Shown in pieces: positions 8,240 to 16,976 of a stretch of 64,000 nucleotides of DNA. This DNA is from Cyclobacteriaceae bacterium. GTDB lineage: Bacteria; Bacteroidota; Bacteroidia; Cytophagales; Cyclobacteriaceae. Location of the stretch: positions 124,001 through 188,000 of the forward strand of contig JAEUTZ010000015.1 in assembly GCA_016787725.1 (NCBI GenBank), in the 5' to 3' direction. Positions within the stretch are counted from its first letter, which is position 1. Each line of letters begins with the position of its first letter. The position numbers and the translations under genes were made by a program. The notes under the pieces were generated by a model. That model did not search any database and was not told where the DNA came from. It saw only the letters and a list, made by a program, of their open reading frames with translations.

Positions 8240-9652
8240 CTACGGCCGGGGATTATCCACCAGACCACCGGTTAGGCGCACCAGATCCACCTGACTGGAA
8301 ATGCGAGCAAAAATAGCCAGGTAGGTCTCGAGTGCCGCCTGCTGGTAGTTATCCTGCACGATACGAAGGTCGATGGCACTTAGTGCCCCGTTTTTATAGC
8401 GCTCATCAGCTAAGGTTAGATTGAGTTCAGCAGCCTGCAAGCGTACTTGCGCAATTTGTACCAACTGCTGCCGAAGGTTATACAGATCAAAGCTGGCCAA
8501 TAAGTCATTTTCTAAGGAGAGTTTAAGTTGATCGGTTGAGAGCTGAGCCATCGTTTCCTGGATCCTTGCATTCTCTACAGCCCTTCGGATTTGGCCTCCA
8601 TTGAAAATTGTAAACCGCAATCCAAAGTTTGCATAGGCTCCATAGCTGTTACCAGTCTGTGTCATGCGGGTTAATGCAGTTTCATTTACATTATTATAAA
8701 CCGGGAAACCAAGGTCGCCATTGACATACCCTACTGTGGTTTGTATCACATTGCCAGTGGGCGCCCGGAAATTTGCATTGAGGCGATCCAAACTCCCGGT
8801 GGCGCCAACATTTAATGTGATGGTGGGAGAATAATTAGACTCCGCTAATCGCGTTGCATTTCTGAATAGCTCCTGACTGAGGTACTGATTTTTTAAGTTC
8901 GTATTTGAACTTGTCATTTTGTCGCGCAAATCTTCGTAGCGAAAACTCTCACTTTCAAAAGGGATCGGGTCGGTAAGCCGGTACGTCTTATTAATGTTTT
9001 CACTCATGAGAAGATTCAGATTCCGGATCGAGTTTTTCAGGAATATTTCCTGTTGCAAGACGCTGGCCGAATCGGTGAGGTAGTTATTTTGTTCCTGAAG
9101 TACATCAAACGTTATGGCGCCCCCCAACTCTTTTCTCAGCTTGATATAATCATATCGTTCCTTCGAAAACTCTTTGTTCTTGATCAACACGTTTAATTGT
9201 TCCTGCTGCAACAGCACCTGATAATATCCGAGGATAATTGCCTGAATAATGTTTTCCATAACAAAGCGCGCATTGCCCCCGCTTAACTCTTCCAGGTTTT
9301 CCAAACGAGCTTTACTCAGTCGAACAAAAAATCCATCAAATAATGTGAATTGAGCATCTAACTGACCGTTAATGTTATCCGAAACGTTTTTACCGGCTAC
9401 TGCAAAAGGGTTTGCGGGCTTACGCTGCACAACACTGTTGGGTTGCCCCCCCGTTAGGTTGATGGTTGGAAACATCCCAGCCTGACCCCAGTTATTGTTG
9501 TTCCTGGCAATATCAACATTCAACTTTTCGATTCGCACATCGAAGTTATTCTGTAGCCCAATCTGAATAGCCCGCGCCAAGCTCAAGGTGTCCTGAGATT
9601 GGGCAACAATACTGCTTGCAAGTAAAATGATTAGGACGAGATACCGATTCAT
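8240..9652 (-). CDS. TolC-family outer-membrane efflux channel
   Basis: 470 residues with a Sec signal (MNRYLVLIILLASSIVAQ) and the two-fold repeat of TolC/OEP proteins: long Gln- and Asn-rich helices flanking short strands, with SLARAIQIGLQNNFDVRIEK near the start and LADERYKNGALSAIDLRIVQ in the second repeat. It forms the outer-membrane duct of the tripartite pump encoded just upstream (RND pump and adaptor, same strand, 18 bp gap). Substrates are unknown. Confidence 0.92.
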   Translation of the reverse strand: MNRYLVLIILLASSIVAQSQDTLSLARAIQIGLQNNFDVRIEKLNVDIARNNNNWGQAGMFPTINLTGGQPNSVVQRKPANPFAVAGKNVSDNINGQLDAQFTLFDGFFVRLSKARLENLEELSGGNARFVMENIIQAIILGYYQVLLQQEQLNVLIKNKEFSKERYDYIKLRKELGGAITFDVLQEQNNYLTDSASVLQQEIFLKNSIRNLNLLMSENINKTYRLTDPIPFESESFRYEDLRDKMTSSNTNLKNQYLSQELFRNATRLAESNYSPTITLNVGATGSLDRLNANFRAPTGNVIQTTVGYVNGDLGFPVYNNVNETALTRMTQTGNSYGAYANFGLRFTIFNGGQIRRAVENARIQETMAQLSTDQLKLSLENDLLASFDLYNLRQQLVQIAQVRLQAAELNLTLADERYKNGALSAIDLRIVQDNYQQAALETYLAIFARISSQVDLVRLTGGLVDNPRP

Positions 9653-9670
9653 ACAAAAACGTAATTGGAC

Positions 9671-12600
9671 TTAATGGGTGGATACGTTTGCCTCTTTACT
9701 GCTCACATAAGAATAGATAGCCGGAATAACATAAAGCGTAAGGACCGTGGCGAATGCCATGCCGCCAATAACCGCTATCCCCATGGACACCCGGCTTTCG
9801 GAGCCCGCGCCCAATGCCAATGCAATGGGGAGAATTCCCAGAATGGTAGAAAGGCTCGTCATGATAATCGGTCGAAAACGAGACTCGGCCGCTTCGCTAA
9901 CGGCTTCCAGCAATTTCTTGCCTTGTTCCTTCCGTTGATTCGCAAACTCCACAATCAAGATTCCATTCTTCGTCACCAACCCTATCAACATGATGATTCC
10001 GATTTGACTAAAAATGTTGAGAGTTTGACCGAAATACCACAATGAAATCAATGCCCCTGCCAATGCTAAAGGTACCGTAAACATGATGATGAGTGGATCT
10101 TTAAAACTTTCAAACTGGCCTGCCAAGATCAAATAGATAATGGCCAAGGCGATCAGGAAAGCAACATAGATGCTGCTAGAACTTTCAGAAAATTCTCGTG
10201 AAGCGCCATCCAGGCTGGTGGTGTAACTTTCATTCAATACCTCATCTGCTATTCGTTCCATCTCCTCAATTCCCTCTCCCAAGGCAACACCATTCGCAAG
10301 TTGAGCACTTACTTTCGCTGACGAATATCTATTGAACCGATAGAGTTGAGGCGGGCTGCTCAGTTCCTCAAACGTAACAAGGTTGTCCATCTGGATCAGC
10401 TCACCCCGTCTGTTCTTCACATACAGGGTCTTCAAATCAAGGGGCTCATTCCGGTCGGCACGTTCTACCTGCCCGATAATCTGATATTGCTTTCCGTCCA
10501 TGATGAAGTTGCCAAACCTCGAGCCACTGAGTCCCAATTGCAACGTTTGTGCGATGTCTAAAACATTTACCCCCAGGTTGCGGGCCTTGTCACGGTCAAT
10601 GGTAATGTTGATTTCAGGCTTGTTGAATTTCAAATCCAAATCCACAAAGGCAAACTTCGGGCTTGCATTGGCCTTTTCCATAAATGCAGGAAGTACTTCC
10701 TTAAGCTTTTCCATCTCTCCTGCCTGGATTACAAACTGGAGTGGGAACCCGCCTCTTCGATCGCCAATCGTTTGAGCCTGGTTAATAAAGGTTCGTACGC
10801 CCGAATATTTGCGGGCTTTTTTTGTTACATCATCAACAATTTGCTGTTGGGTTCTCGCTCGCTCCTTTGGATCCTTTAGAATCACCCGTACGAATCCGGA
10901 ATTAACCCCGCTGCCACCGAATCCAGGAGCCGTAACACTTACCATGCCGGCTACTTCCGGTACTGCTTCGGCAACAAAACCAGTCAGTTCCTGCACATAC
11001 TTATCCATGTACTCAAACGTGGCTCCTTCCTGGGCCTGGGCCTGCAAGCGGAACTCGCTGCGATCTTCCAACGGGGCCAACTCAGAAGGCATTGTTGTTC
11101 CTAAAAAGTAAATCAACCCACCGGAAGCAGCGATGATGACAAAAGCCAGCCACCTGCGCTGCATGAACCCCGCCAAAGAGGCACTGTAAAATTCGGTAAG
11201 GCGATTAAAGAACGGCTCTGTAACACGGTACAACCAAGGTTGAATTTCCCTGCGCTTCAGGATCTTAGCGCTCATCATGGGCGTAAGGGTTAACGATACA
11301 AAGGCTGAGATGGCCACAGAACTGGCTACCACCAATCCAAATTCACGGAACAACCGTCCTGTTAATCCCTGAAGGAAAATAACTGGTAAGAATACAGCCA
11401 CTACGGATACGGTCGTTGAAATAACGGCAAAGTAAATTTCGGTGGATCCTTTTTTGGCCGCCTCCACGGGGTCTTCACCTTCCTCCACTTTTACATAAAT
11501 GTTTTCCAACACAACGATGGCATCGTCCACCACAAGTCCAATCGCTAATACAATCCCAAGCAGGGTAAGCACATTGATTGTGAAGCCGAGAAGATACATG
11601 ACAAAAAACGCCCCGATCAAGGAGATTGGGATTGTGGCGATTGGAATAACCGTAGTACGCCAATCACGCAGAAATAAAAAGATAATCGCCAATACCAGAC
11701 AGAAAGCAATGATGATGGTTTCCTCTACTTCGGCAATGGAAGCCCGAATGTAATCGGTGGAGTCGAAACTCATTTTATAGGTAACATCAGGAGGAAGATC
11801 ACGCTCAATCTGTGCTAATTTCTGATAGAGTCGCTCCGAAATCTCAATGTTATTTGCCCCGGGCTGGGCTACAATGGCGATCGCGCAACCGGGTACACCA
11901 TCTCGTCTTAATATAGTACGATCGTTTTCAGCGCCCAATCGGGCATACCCCACATCGCTAAATCGAACAATGTTATCCCCATCTTCTTTAATGATCAGAT
12001 TATTGAAATCCTCTTCGGTCGTTAAACGACCCATGGTGCGAACCGTTAGTTCAGTGTTGGATCCTTCCACCCGGCCGGAAGGAAGTTCTACATTTTCGCG
12101 ATTCACTGCTTGCAACACATCGGAAGGAGCTAGCTTCAGTGAAGCCAGCTTAATGGGATCCATCCACAAGCGCATGGAGTACCTGCGCTGTCCCCAAATG
12201 CCCACAGAACTTACTCCTGGAATGGTCTGAATCCGCTCTTTAAAATACAGTTCAGCAATGCGTGAAACTTCCAGTAAGTCTCGCTTATCACTTCCTATGG
12301 TCAGGAAGATGATCGGGCTGGAGTCCGCATCCGCCTTTTCCACCCGGGGAGGGTCCACATCCGGTGGCAATCGGTTTAAGGCGCCTGAAACCTTATCGCG
12401 TACATCGTTGGCTGCGGTTTCCAGATCAACGCCTAATTCAAATTCAACAGTAATGTTACTCCGGCCTTCACGGCTTACGGAGGTTATTGTTCGCACGCCT
12501 GGCACCCCGTTAACTGCTTCTTCCAGGGGTTCGGTGATTTGTGATTCAATTACGTCTGAATTGGCCCCTACATACGTAGTTGATACTGTAACTACTGGTG

Positions 12601-12727
12601 GATCCACGCTCGGAAACTCGCGCACACCCAAAAAGGAAAATCCGATAACGCCAAATAGAATAATGACTAACGACATTACAATGGCTAATACCGGTCGGTT
12701 AATGCTGGTAATGGATAAGCTTGCCAT
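9671..12727 (-). CDS. RND-family efflux pump (HAE1/AcrB-like)
   Basis: 1018-residue inner-membrane proton-driven exporter with 12 helices and two large periplasmic loops. The N-terminal helix contains RPVLAIVMSLVIILFGVIGF. The proton relay Asp pair is present in GLVVDDAIVV (D401, D402), as is the TM10 Lys in GLVTKNGILI (K920). The intact proton relay, together with homology to the hydrophobe/amphiphile group and absence of the heavy-metal (CusA) features, argues for drug or lipid-like substrates. It lies between adaptor and TolC genes (27 bp and 18 bp gaps), so all three parts of one pump are cotranscribed. Confidence 0.95.
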   Translation of the reverse strand: MASLSITSINRPVLAIVMSLVIILFGVIGFSFLGVREFPSVDPPVVTVSTTYVGANSDVIESQITEPLEEAVNGVPGVRTITSVSREGRSNITVEFELGVDLETAANDVRDKVSGALNRLPPDVDPPRVEKADADSSPIIFLTIGSDKRDLLEVSRIAELYFKERIQTIPGVSSVGIWGQRRYSMRLWMDPIKLASLKLAPSDVLQAVNRENVELPSGRVEGSNTELTVRTMGRLTTEEDFNNLIIKEDGDNIVRFSDVGYARLGAENDRTILRRDGVPGCAIAIVAQPGANNIEISERLYQKLAQIERDLPPDVTYKMSFDSTDYIRASIAEVEETIIIAFCLVLAIIFLFLRDWRTTVIPIATIPISLIGAFFVMYLLGFTINVLTLLGIVLAIGLVVDDAIVVLENIYVKVEEGEDPVEAAKKGSTEIYFAVISTTVSVVAVFLPVIFLQGLTGRLFREFGLVVASSVAISAFVSLTLTPMMSAKILKRREIQPWLYRVTEPFFNRLTEFYSASLAGFMQRRWLAFVIIAASGGLIYFLGTTMPSELAPLEDRSEFRLQAQAQEGATFEYMDKYVQELTGFVAEAVPEVAGMVSVTAPGFGGSGVNSGFVRVILKDPKERARTQQQIVDDVTKKARKYSGVRTFINQAQTIGDRRGGFPLQFVIQAGEMEKLKEVLPAFMEKANASPKFAFVDLDLKFNKPEINITIDRDKARNLGVNVLDIAQTLQLGLSGSRFGNFIMDGKQYQIIGQVERADRNEPLDLKTLYVKNRRGELIQMDNLVTFEELSSPPQLYRFNRYSSAKVSAQLANGVALGEGIEEMERIADEVLNESYTTSLDGASREFSESSSSIYVAFLIALAIIYLILAGQFESFKDPLIIMFTVPLALAGALISLWYFGQTLNIFSQIGIIMLIGLVTKNGILIVEFANQRKEQGKKLLEAVSEAAESRFRPIIMTSLSTILGILPIALALGAGSESRVSMGIAVIGGMAFATVLTLYVIPAIYSYVSSKEANVSTH

Positions 12728-12754
12728 ATAAACTAATTAAATAGTCAAAATCAT

Positions 12755-13828
12755 TTAATCCAATTTTGCGATCTGAACATCCAAACCCTGCCGAAGCTGC
12801 AGGATTCCGGTTGTTAATAAAGTATCACCTGCCTTTAACCCCGAAATAACTTCCAATGAGTTTGCGGTACGGATACCGGTCTCAATAAATACTTCCTTAG
12901 CCTTACCATTCTCAAGAATGTAAACCTTCTTCCCGGCTTGCTCAGGAATGACGGCTTCGGTAGGAACCAGAATAGCATTGGGGATGGATTCCAAAATCAA
13001 TTCCACTTTTACAAACTGGCCCGGCAACAGGTTCCCCGCTTTGTTGTCGGCCAAGGCCCTGATCTTAAGCGTGCGGGTATCCGGATCGATTCGGGGCTCA
13101 ATGGCATATACTTCACCCTCATAAAGCTGCAAGTCGCTTTCAATGGTAAAGCGGATTTTTTTTCCTGGGGTGACTTGCGTGCTGTATCTGCCGGGAATAG
13201 CAAACTCAATTTTAGCAGGAGAGATATTATACAGCGTAGCGATTACTGTGCTGGGAGAGATGTATGCTCCTTCACTTACAAAACGCAAACCGATTATCCC
13301 CTCAAACGGTGCACGAATTCGGGTTTTCGATAATTGGGCTTGCAGCAAGCGGATGTCCGCCACCGTGGTATTCAATCGATTCAACGCATTGTCATATTCC
13401 TCCTGGCTAATCGCGTCTTTCTCCAGCAATTTGCGCTGCCGGAATTCGTTGTCTTCATTCAACTTTTGATTGTATTTCTGCTTTTCAAGCTGGGCTACAA
13501 TTTCATCATCATCCGTCTGAATCAAAAGATCTCCTTTGCGCACCTGATTACCTTCACGAAATAGAATAGCTGTTATTTTTCCAGAGACTTCGCTCTTTAT
13601 TTCCAGGGATTCATTTGGCAGTACCGATCCCGTTACATTCAATTTGTTATCGAGGAGAGTCGGTACAATCACAAGGGCATCCACCGAGAGTTTACCGCCC
13701 TGCCCGCCTCCTCCACCCTGGCCAGGCATCGTGACGGGTTGATCATCCTTAAATAGATTGAGTTTTGGCAGGGCAATTAAAAATATGACCACCACAACAA
13801 CGGCAATGGTAATAAGTCTCTTTTTCAT
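12755..13828 (-). CDS. RND efflux periplasmic adaptor (membrane fusion protein)
   Basis: 357 residues. An N-terminal membrane anchor (LITIAVVVVVIFLIALPKL) is followed by a Gly-rich linker (GQGGGGGQGGK), then a split lipoyl domain (SGKITAILFREGNQVRKGDL and RIRAPFEGIIGLRFVSEG) around an alpha-hairpin (about 100-150). The beta-barrel and membrane-proximal domains (IPEQAGKKVYILENGKAKEV) complete the MFP layout. It has no lipobox Cys, so it should be membrane-anchored by the helix. First gene of the three-gene pump operon; ATG at 13828. No TetR- or MarR-type regulator is next to it. Confidence 0.93.
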   Translation of the reverse strand: MKKRLITIAVVVVVIFLIALPKLNLFKDDQPVTMPGQGGGGGQGGKLSVDALVIVPTLLDNKLNVTGSVLPNESLEIKSEVSGKITAILFREGNQVRKGDLLIQTDDDEIVAQLEKQKYNQKLNEDNEFRQRKLLEKDAISQEEYDNALNRLNTTVADIRLLQAQLSKTRIRAPFEGIIGLRFVSEGAYISPSTVIATLYNISPAKIEFAIPGRYSTQVTPGKKIRFTIESDLQLYEGEVYAIEPRIDPDTRTLKIRALADNKAGNLLPGQFVKVELILESIPNAILVPTEAVIPEQAGKKVYILENGKAKEVFIETGIRTANSLEVISGLKAGDTLLTTGILQLRQGLDVQIAKLD

Positions 13829-13871
13829 GGGGAGTTCAGCAGTGTAAGGATGAAATGATGTAAACGTGTTT

Positions 13872-14474
13872 TTAGTTCGTTGAGTTAAGCCGCTCGTGTA
13901 ATTTCAAAACCTGAGGGATAACCAACTCCACTTCATCATTTCGGATAACAAAGTCAGCTTTGCTCTCTTTCACTAATTCCGGCAACTGGTTATTCATGAT
14001 CATCTCAATGTCAGTTTTTGAACGATGGCGATCCCGCGCCAGAACCCGTTTTATTCGCACCTCTACCGGGGCAGACACTACGATAATCTTGTCTAAGGAG
14101 CGGTACGATCCGGACTCGAAAAGCAGGGCCGCCTCCTTTAACACATATTTAACATTTCCCCGCGCGGCAACCCATTGCTTGTAATCTTCACCCACGCGGG
14201 GATGAACCAGTTCGTTCAATCGTTTGAGTTTCGCCTCGTCATTAAAAACCGTAGCGCTCAAATATTCACGATTCAGCACACCCCGCGCATCGTAAGACAA
14301 TGTTCCGAATTCTTTTTGGATCTGGCCGATCAATATTCCGTCAGTGGTCATTAACTTTTTCGCTCGGCTATCGGCATCGTATGCGGGCACACCCAATGCA
14401 TGAAAGATTTTACAGACCAGACTTTTACCCGTACCTATCCCGCCTGTAATTCCAATTTGAAGTGGTGTCTGCAT
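13872..14474 (-). CDS. coaE: Dephospho-CoA kinase
   Basis: Last enzyme of coenzyme A synthesis: it phosphorylates the ribose 3'-OH of dephospho-CoA with ATP. 200 residues from the ATG at 14474; the reading frame runs 12 bp further to a TTG, which I reject. P-loop GGIGTGKS (11-18), the YDADSRAKKL substrate segment, HPRVGEDYKQW, LLFESGSYRSLDKIIVV and the LID segment RVLARDRHRSKTDIE are all typical. It is downstream of the YbbR-like gene in the same direction, a pairing common in Bacteroidota. Confidence 0.95.
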   Translation of the reverse strand: MQTPLQIGITGGIGTGKSLVCKIFHALGVPAYDADSRAKKLMTTDGILIGQIQKEFGTLSYDARGVLNREYLSATVFNDEAKLKRLNELVHPRVGEDYKQWVAARGNVKYVLKEAALLFESGSYRSLDKIIVVSAPVEVRIKRVLARDRHRSKTDIEMIMNNQLPELVKESKADFVIRNDEVELVIPQVLKLHERLNSTN

Positions 14475-14565
14475 ATGCCTAAACAACAGCGTTCATACTG
14501 ATTCAATTCAATTTAGGAGTAGACAAGGCCAGAATCATGCTTATTCCTGTTCACGAGAACATGAA

Positions 14566-15510
14566 TCAAAATTTAATGGCAATCGAATCTACACTCAGCA
14601 ACTGGGCGTATTCCGGTAATCCCACGATTTCAGGAAGCAGGAACATTCCGCCTGCTCTGCCTTTACTTTCAACCCGCGCCTGAATTTGGCCTGCCCGCGA
14701 TTCAAAATCCGGGCGTAGATTTCTGGGAATCTGACAAACGATGGTCACGCTGTCGAGATTGACCAGCCGGCCCCGGGAGGGAACGCTGGTAACCTGAACC
14801 ACAATTTTTCGCTCCACCACTTCAACGGGTCCAACTTCAAACATGACCGTAACTACGGGTGGATTGCGCTTCAGGGACTCCCCATTGGGTATCGTCACTT
14901 CCAATTCTTCGCGATAGGAATTATCCAGAATTGATTTCGAAACCGGAATGAAAAAAGAATCCGGCAGTTGATGAAGTAATTTCCGCGGGCCCTCAATTTC
15001 AACTGAATCGGGCAGGATGACCACAGCACTGATTCGACCATACCCTTCAATGAAGGTAACCATGCTTAAATCAGGATACAGTTTGTACTGATGTGTGTCG
15101 CGCTCATCCAGTTGAAGATAAAGCGTATCCGTAACGACATGGTTAATTTGCAAACTCCCCAATTGATTGGAAAGCAACACAGGCAAGGTGCTTCCAACAA
15201 TCTTCTTTACCTCGGTGGGTCTTTCCAGCGGAATAACCACCTCGGATTGACGCAACCCCACACTCTTTCTAAATAGTTCCCAACCATTGCCCTTTACATT
15301 GAGCTTAACGTGATGGGGCAGCGTACCAATCGGTGCAAACTGTTCCTGATTGTACTCAAAGCGGAGCGGAAAGTTAATGTTTGTTGAGTACGTTTTATTG
15401 AATGCATTAAAGAGCCAAAAGACTGTGGCTGCAAAAAAGCATAACATTACCGCTCTCCAGTTGGTCCGGTTGAATTGAAAAAGATTAATGAAAACTTTAA
15501 ACAAGTTCAT
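14566..15510 (-). CDS. YbbR/CdaR-like domain protein
   Basis: 314 residues with one N-terminal membrane helix (about 19-36, RAVMLCFFAATVFWLFNAF) and an extracytoplasmic part of all-beta YbbR-like repeats. The repeat pattern is visible as paired strands around VKLNVKGNGWELF, ISAVVILPDSVEIEGP and VTVMFEVGPVEVVERK. In Firmicutes CdaR is a regulator of the diadenylate cyclase CdaA; in Bacteroidota the role is unproven. The place between yajC and coaE is the usual one for this protein in the phylum. ATG start at 15510. Confidence 0.85.
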   Translation of the reverse strand: MNLFKVFINLFQFNRTNWRAVMLCFFAATVFWLFNAFNKTYSTNINFPLRFEYNQEQFAPIGTLPHHVKLNVKGNGWELFRKSVGLRQSEVVIPLERPTEVKKIVGSTLPVLLSNQLGSLQINHVVTDTLYLQLDERDTHQYKLYPDLSMVTFIEGYGRISAVVILPDSVEIEGPRKLLHQLPDSFFIPVSKSILDNSYREELEVTIPNGESLKRNPPVVTVMFEVGPVEVVERKIVVQVTSVPSRGRLVNLDSVTIVCQIPRNLRPDFESRAGQIQARVESKGRAGGMFLLPEIVGLPEYAQLLSVDSIAIKF

Positions 15511-15563
15511 AAACTAACCGGAATTTTTGGGATTGCCTTGCAGCAACCCTCGTGGGTAATGAC

Positions 15564-15890
15564 CTACGCTGTGGTTGTCTTTTTACCGGCTACTGCTTTT
15601 GTTGACTCCATCGAAACAGAAGACTTTGAGAATTTAATCCGGCCTCCACGTTCAACTTCAATGATAAACGTGTCATCCTCAATTTCGGCAATGCGTCCAT
15701 GCATGCCCCCAATGGTCACTATGTAATCCCCTTTTTTTATTTCCTCCACAAACTTCTTTTGATCTTTCGCCTTCTTTTGTTGTGGGCGGATCATAAAGAA
15801 GTAGAATACCAGAATAATGGCGCCCATGAATATCAGCTGCATGGTCATTCCACTACCCGGTTGTGCTTGCAATAAGATTGAATACGTCAT
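15564..15890 (-). CDS. yajC: Preprotein translocase accessory subunit YajC
   Basis: 108 residues with one membrane helix (about 15-34, FMGAIILVFYFFMIRP) followed directly by the YajC signature IRPQQKKAKDQKKFVEEIKK and then a small beta domain (GDYIVTIGGMHGRIAEIEDD). It associates with SecDF in the inner membrane. The C-terminal tail (SVSMESTKAVAGKKTTTA) is Lys/Thr-rich. It lies 53 bp upstream of the YbbR-like gene, and a terminator separates it from the DUF1573 gene. Confidence 0.95.
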   Translation of the reverse strand: MTYSILLQAQPGSGMTMQLIFMGAIILVFYFFMIRPQQKKAKDQKKFVEEIKKGDYIVTIGGMHGRIAEIEDDTFIIEVERGGRIKFSKSSVSMESTKAVAGKKTTTA

Positions 15891-15930
15891 ATCATGTAAA
15901 ATTTTGGGCCGCTAAGTTACCCGAATAAAA

Positions 15931-15960
15931 GAAACATCCCAAACCACCTGGTTTGGGATG
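15931..15960 (-). terminator. Terminator between the DUF1573 gene and yajC
   Basis: Perfect 11-bp stem CATCCCAAACC / GGTTTGGGATG (15935-15945 and 15950-15960) with a 4-nt loop; on the minus strand TTTCTTTTATT follows. It splits the nusB-coaE neighbourhood into separate transcripts. Confidence 0.8.
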
Positions 15961-15985
15961 CTTTAATGAACTTGTTTAGTGTTGC

Positions 15986-16519
15986 TTACTTCACCGGACC
16001 ATTGGCTCCGTCTGCTTTGGGCGTAACCATGGCTTTGAAACGGAGCGTAGTTACTTTGGGCCAGGTATTGGCCGTAACGGTAATCGTCTTATTGTTGATT
16101 CCGGGTTTTCCACTGCTGTCAAACTCAGCTGTGATCTGGCCAGTTTCCCCAACGGGAATCGGCTCTTGCGACCAGGTTGGTACCGTACATCCACATGACG
16201 GCTGAGCACTTTGAATGATCAACGGTGCCTCACCTGTATTCTTCACTTTATAAACATAGGTCACTTTTTGGCCTTCGGTAATCGTTCCAAAATCATGTTC
16301 AATTTTTTCAAATTGTGCTACCGGAAGGGGGCCTTCAGGTTTTTCCTCCGAAACGGGAGTAGCGCTGGGTGTGGTTGAAGGCGTGGTGTTCTTATTGCCT
16401 TCGATCTGAGCCAGTCGGCTTTCCAGCTCGGCAATTCGCTTTTCAGCCGCCCGGTCGTTGCAACTCCCCAACACAACCACCAGCGCCACAGCTGTCAACA
16501 ATCTGAATGTGATTTTCAT
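15986..16519 (-). CDS. DUF1573-domain lipoprotein
   Basis: 177 residues. Lipoprotein signal with lipobox VLGSC (C20), a short coiled coil (RIAELESRLAQIEG), a Thr/Ser/Pro linker (about 44-64), then one DUF1573 immunoglobulin-like domain (HDFGTITEGQKVTYVYKVKN ... SCGCTVPTW ... TVTANT). DUF1573 resembles the ASH/MSP family of beta-sandwiches; its function is not known. The position near nusB and yajC is conserved in Bacteroidota. ATG at 16519 with a good promoter box upstream and a terminator downstream, so it is probably a one-gene transcript. Confidence 0.9.
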   Translation of the reverse strand: MKITFRLLTAVALVVVLGSCNDRAAEKRIAELESRLAQIEGNKNTTPSTTPSATPVSEEKPEGPLPVAQFEKIEHDFGTITEGQKVTYVYKVKNTGEAPLIIQSAQPSCGCTVPTWSQEPIPVGETGQITAEFDSSGKPGINNKTITVTANTWPKVTTLRFKAMVTPKADGANGPVK

Positions 16520-16556
16520 ATAGGTTACTTTTAGATTTAGTTCCTTAATTATCGTT

Positions 16557-16564
16557 CAAAACTA
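16557..16564 (-). promoter_or_regulatory. Probable -7 element of the DUF1573 gene
   Basis: Minus-strand TAGTTTTG, exact TAnnTTTG, 37 bp before the ATG. No TTG at 19-20 bp. Confidence 0.42.
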
Positions 16565-16612
16565 GAGGTGACCACCGAGATTTACCATCTTGTTTGCCGG
16601 ATTAACAATTCG

Positions 16613-16924
16613 TTAACTGTTCTTGTTCCCTCGAATTTGCTCCAGTAACTCGTCCACATCGTCCAATAAACGCTGGGCCTTATCCTGTGCTTCAGAAACT
16701 ACTTTTTGGCCTTGCGATTTGGCTTCGGTGGTTAAGGGGGTCTCCTTACCGGCAACCAAATCGGCCAGAAAATCTTCCAAAATCTTTTTGTACTTATCCA
16801 GTTGAAAGGAAAGTTTTTCGCGTGTATTTGATCCCTTATCTGGTGCATACAAGATTCCCAGCACCGCACCAACGGCTGCTCCGGCCAGAAAGGCCATCAG
16901 CGTATTACTTCCTTTTTTGCCCAT
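16613..16924 (-). CDS. YtxH-domain protein
   Basis: 103 residues. An N-terminal Gly/Ala-rich membrane helix (about 8-26, TLMAFLAGAAVGAVLGILYA) is followed by APDKGSNTREKL, the YtxH signature, and then an amphipathic helical tail ending in QRLLDDVDELLEQIRGNKNS. YtxH proteins are small stress-associated membrane proteins of unclear function. ATG at 16924, with an exact promoter box 20 bp upstream. Confidence 0.88.
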   Translation of the reverse strand: MGKKGSNTLMAFLAGAAVGAVLGILYAPDKGSNTREKLSFQLDKYKKILEDFLADLVAGKETPLTTEAKSQGQKVVSEAQDKAQRLLDDVDELLEQIRGNKNS

Positions 16925-16944
16925 AGCTAAGCGAGTTAGGACGT

Positions 16945-16952
16945 CAAAGATA
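16945..16952 (-). promoter_or_regulatory. Probable -7 element of the ytxH-like gene
   Basis: Minus-strand TATCTTTG, exact TAnnTTTG, 20 bp before the ATG at 16924. No TTG at the expected distance. Confidence 0.45.
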
Positions 16953-16976
16953 GTACATCAGTCCTTTTTTGAAAAG

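Noticed and set aside
9747-12731. Several plus-strand open frames of 60-160 codons opposite the RND pump gene
   Set aside because: They mirror the coding pattern of the pump gene and have low-complexity Ser/Thr/Arg-rich products without homology.
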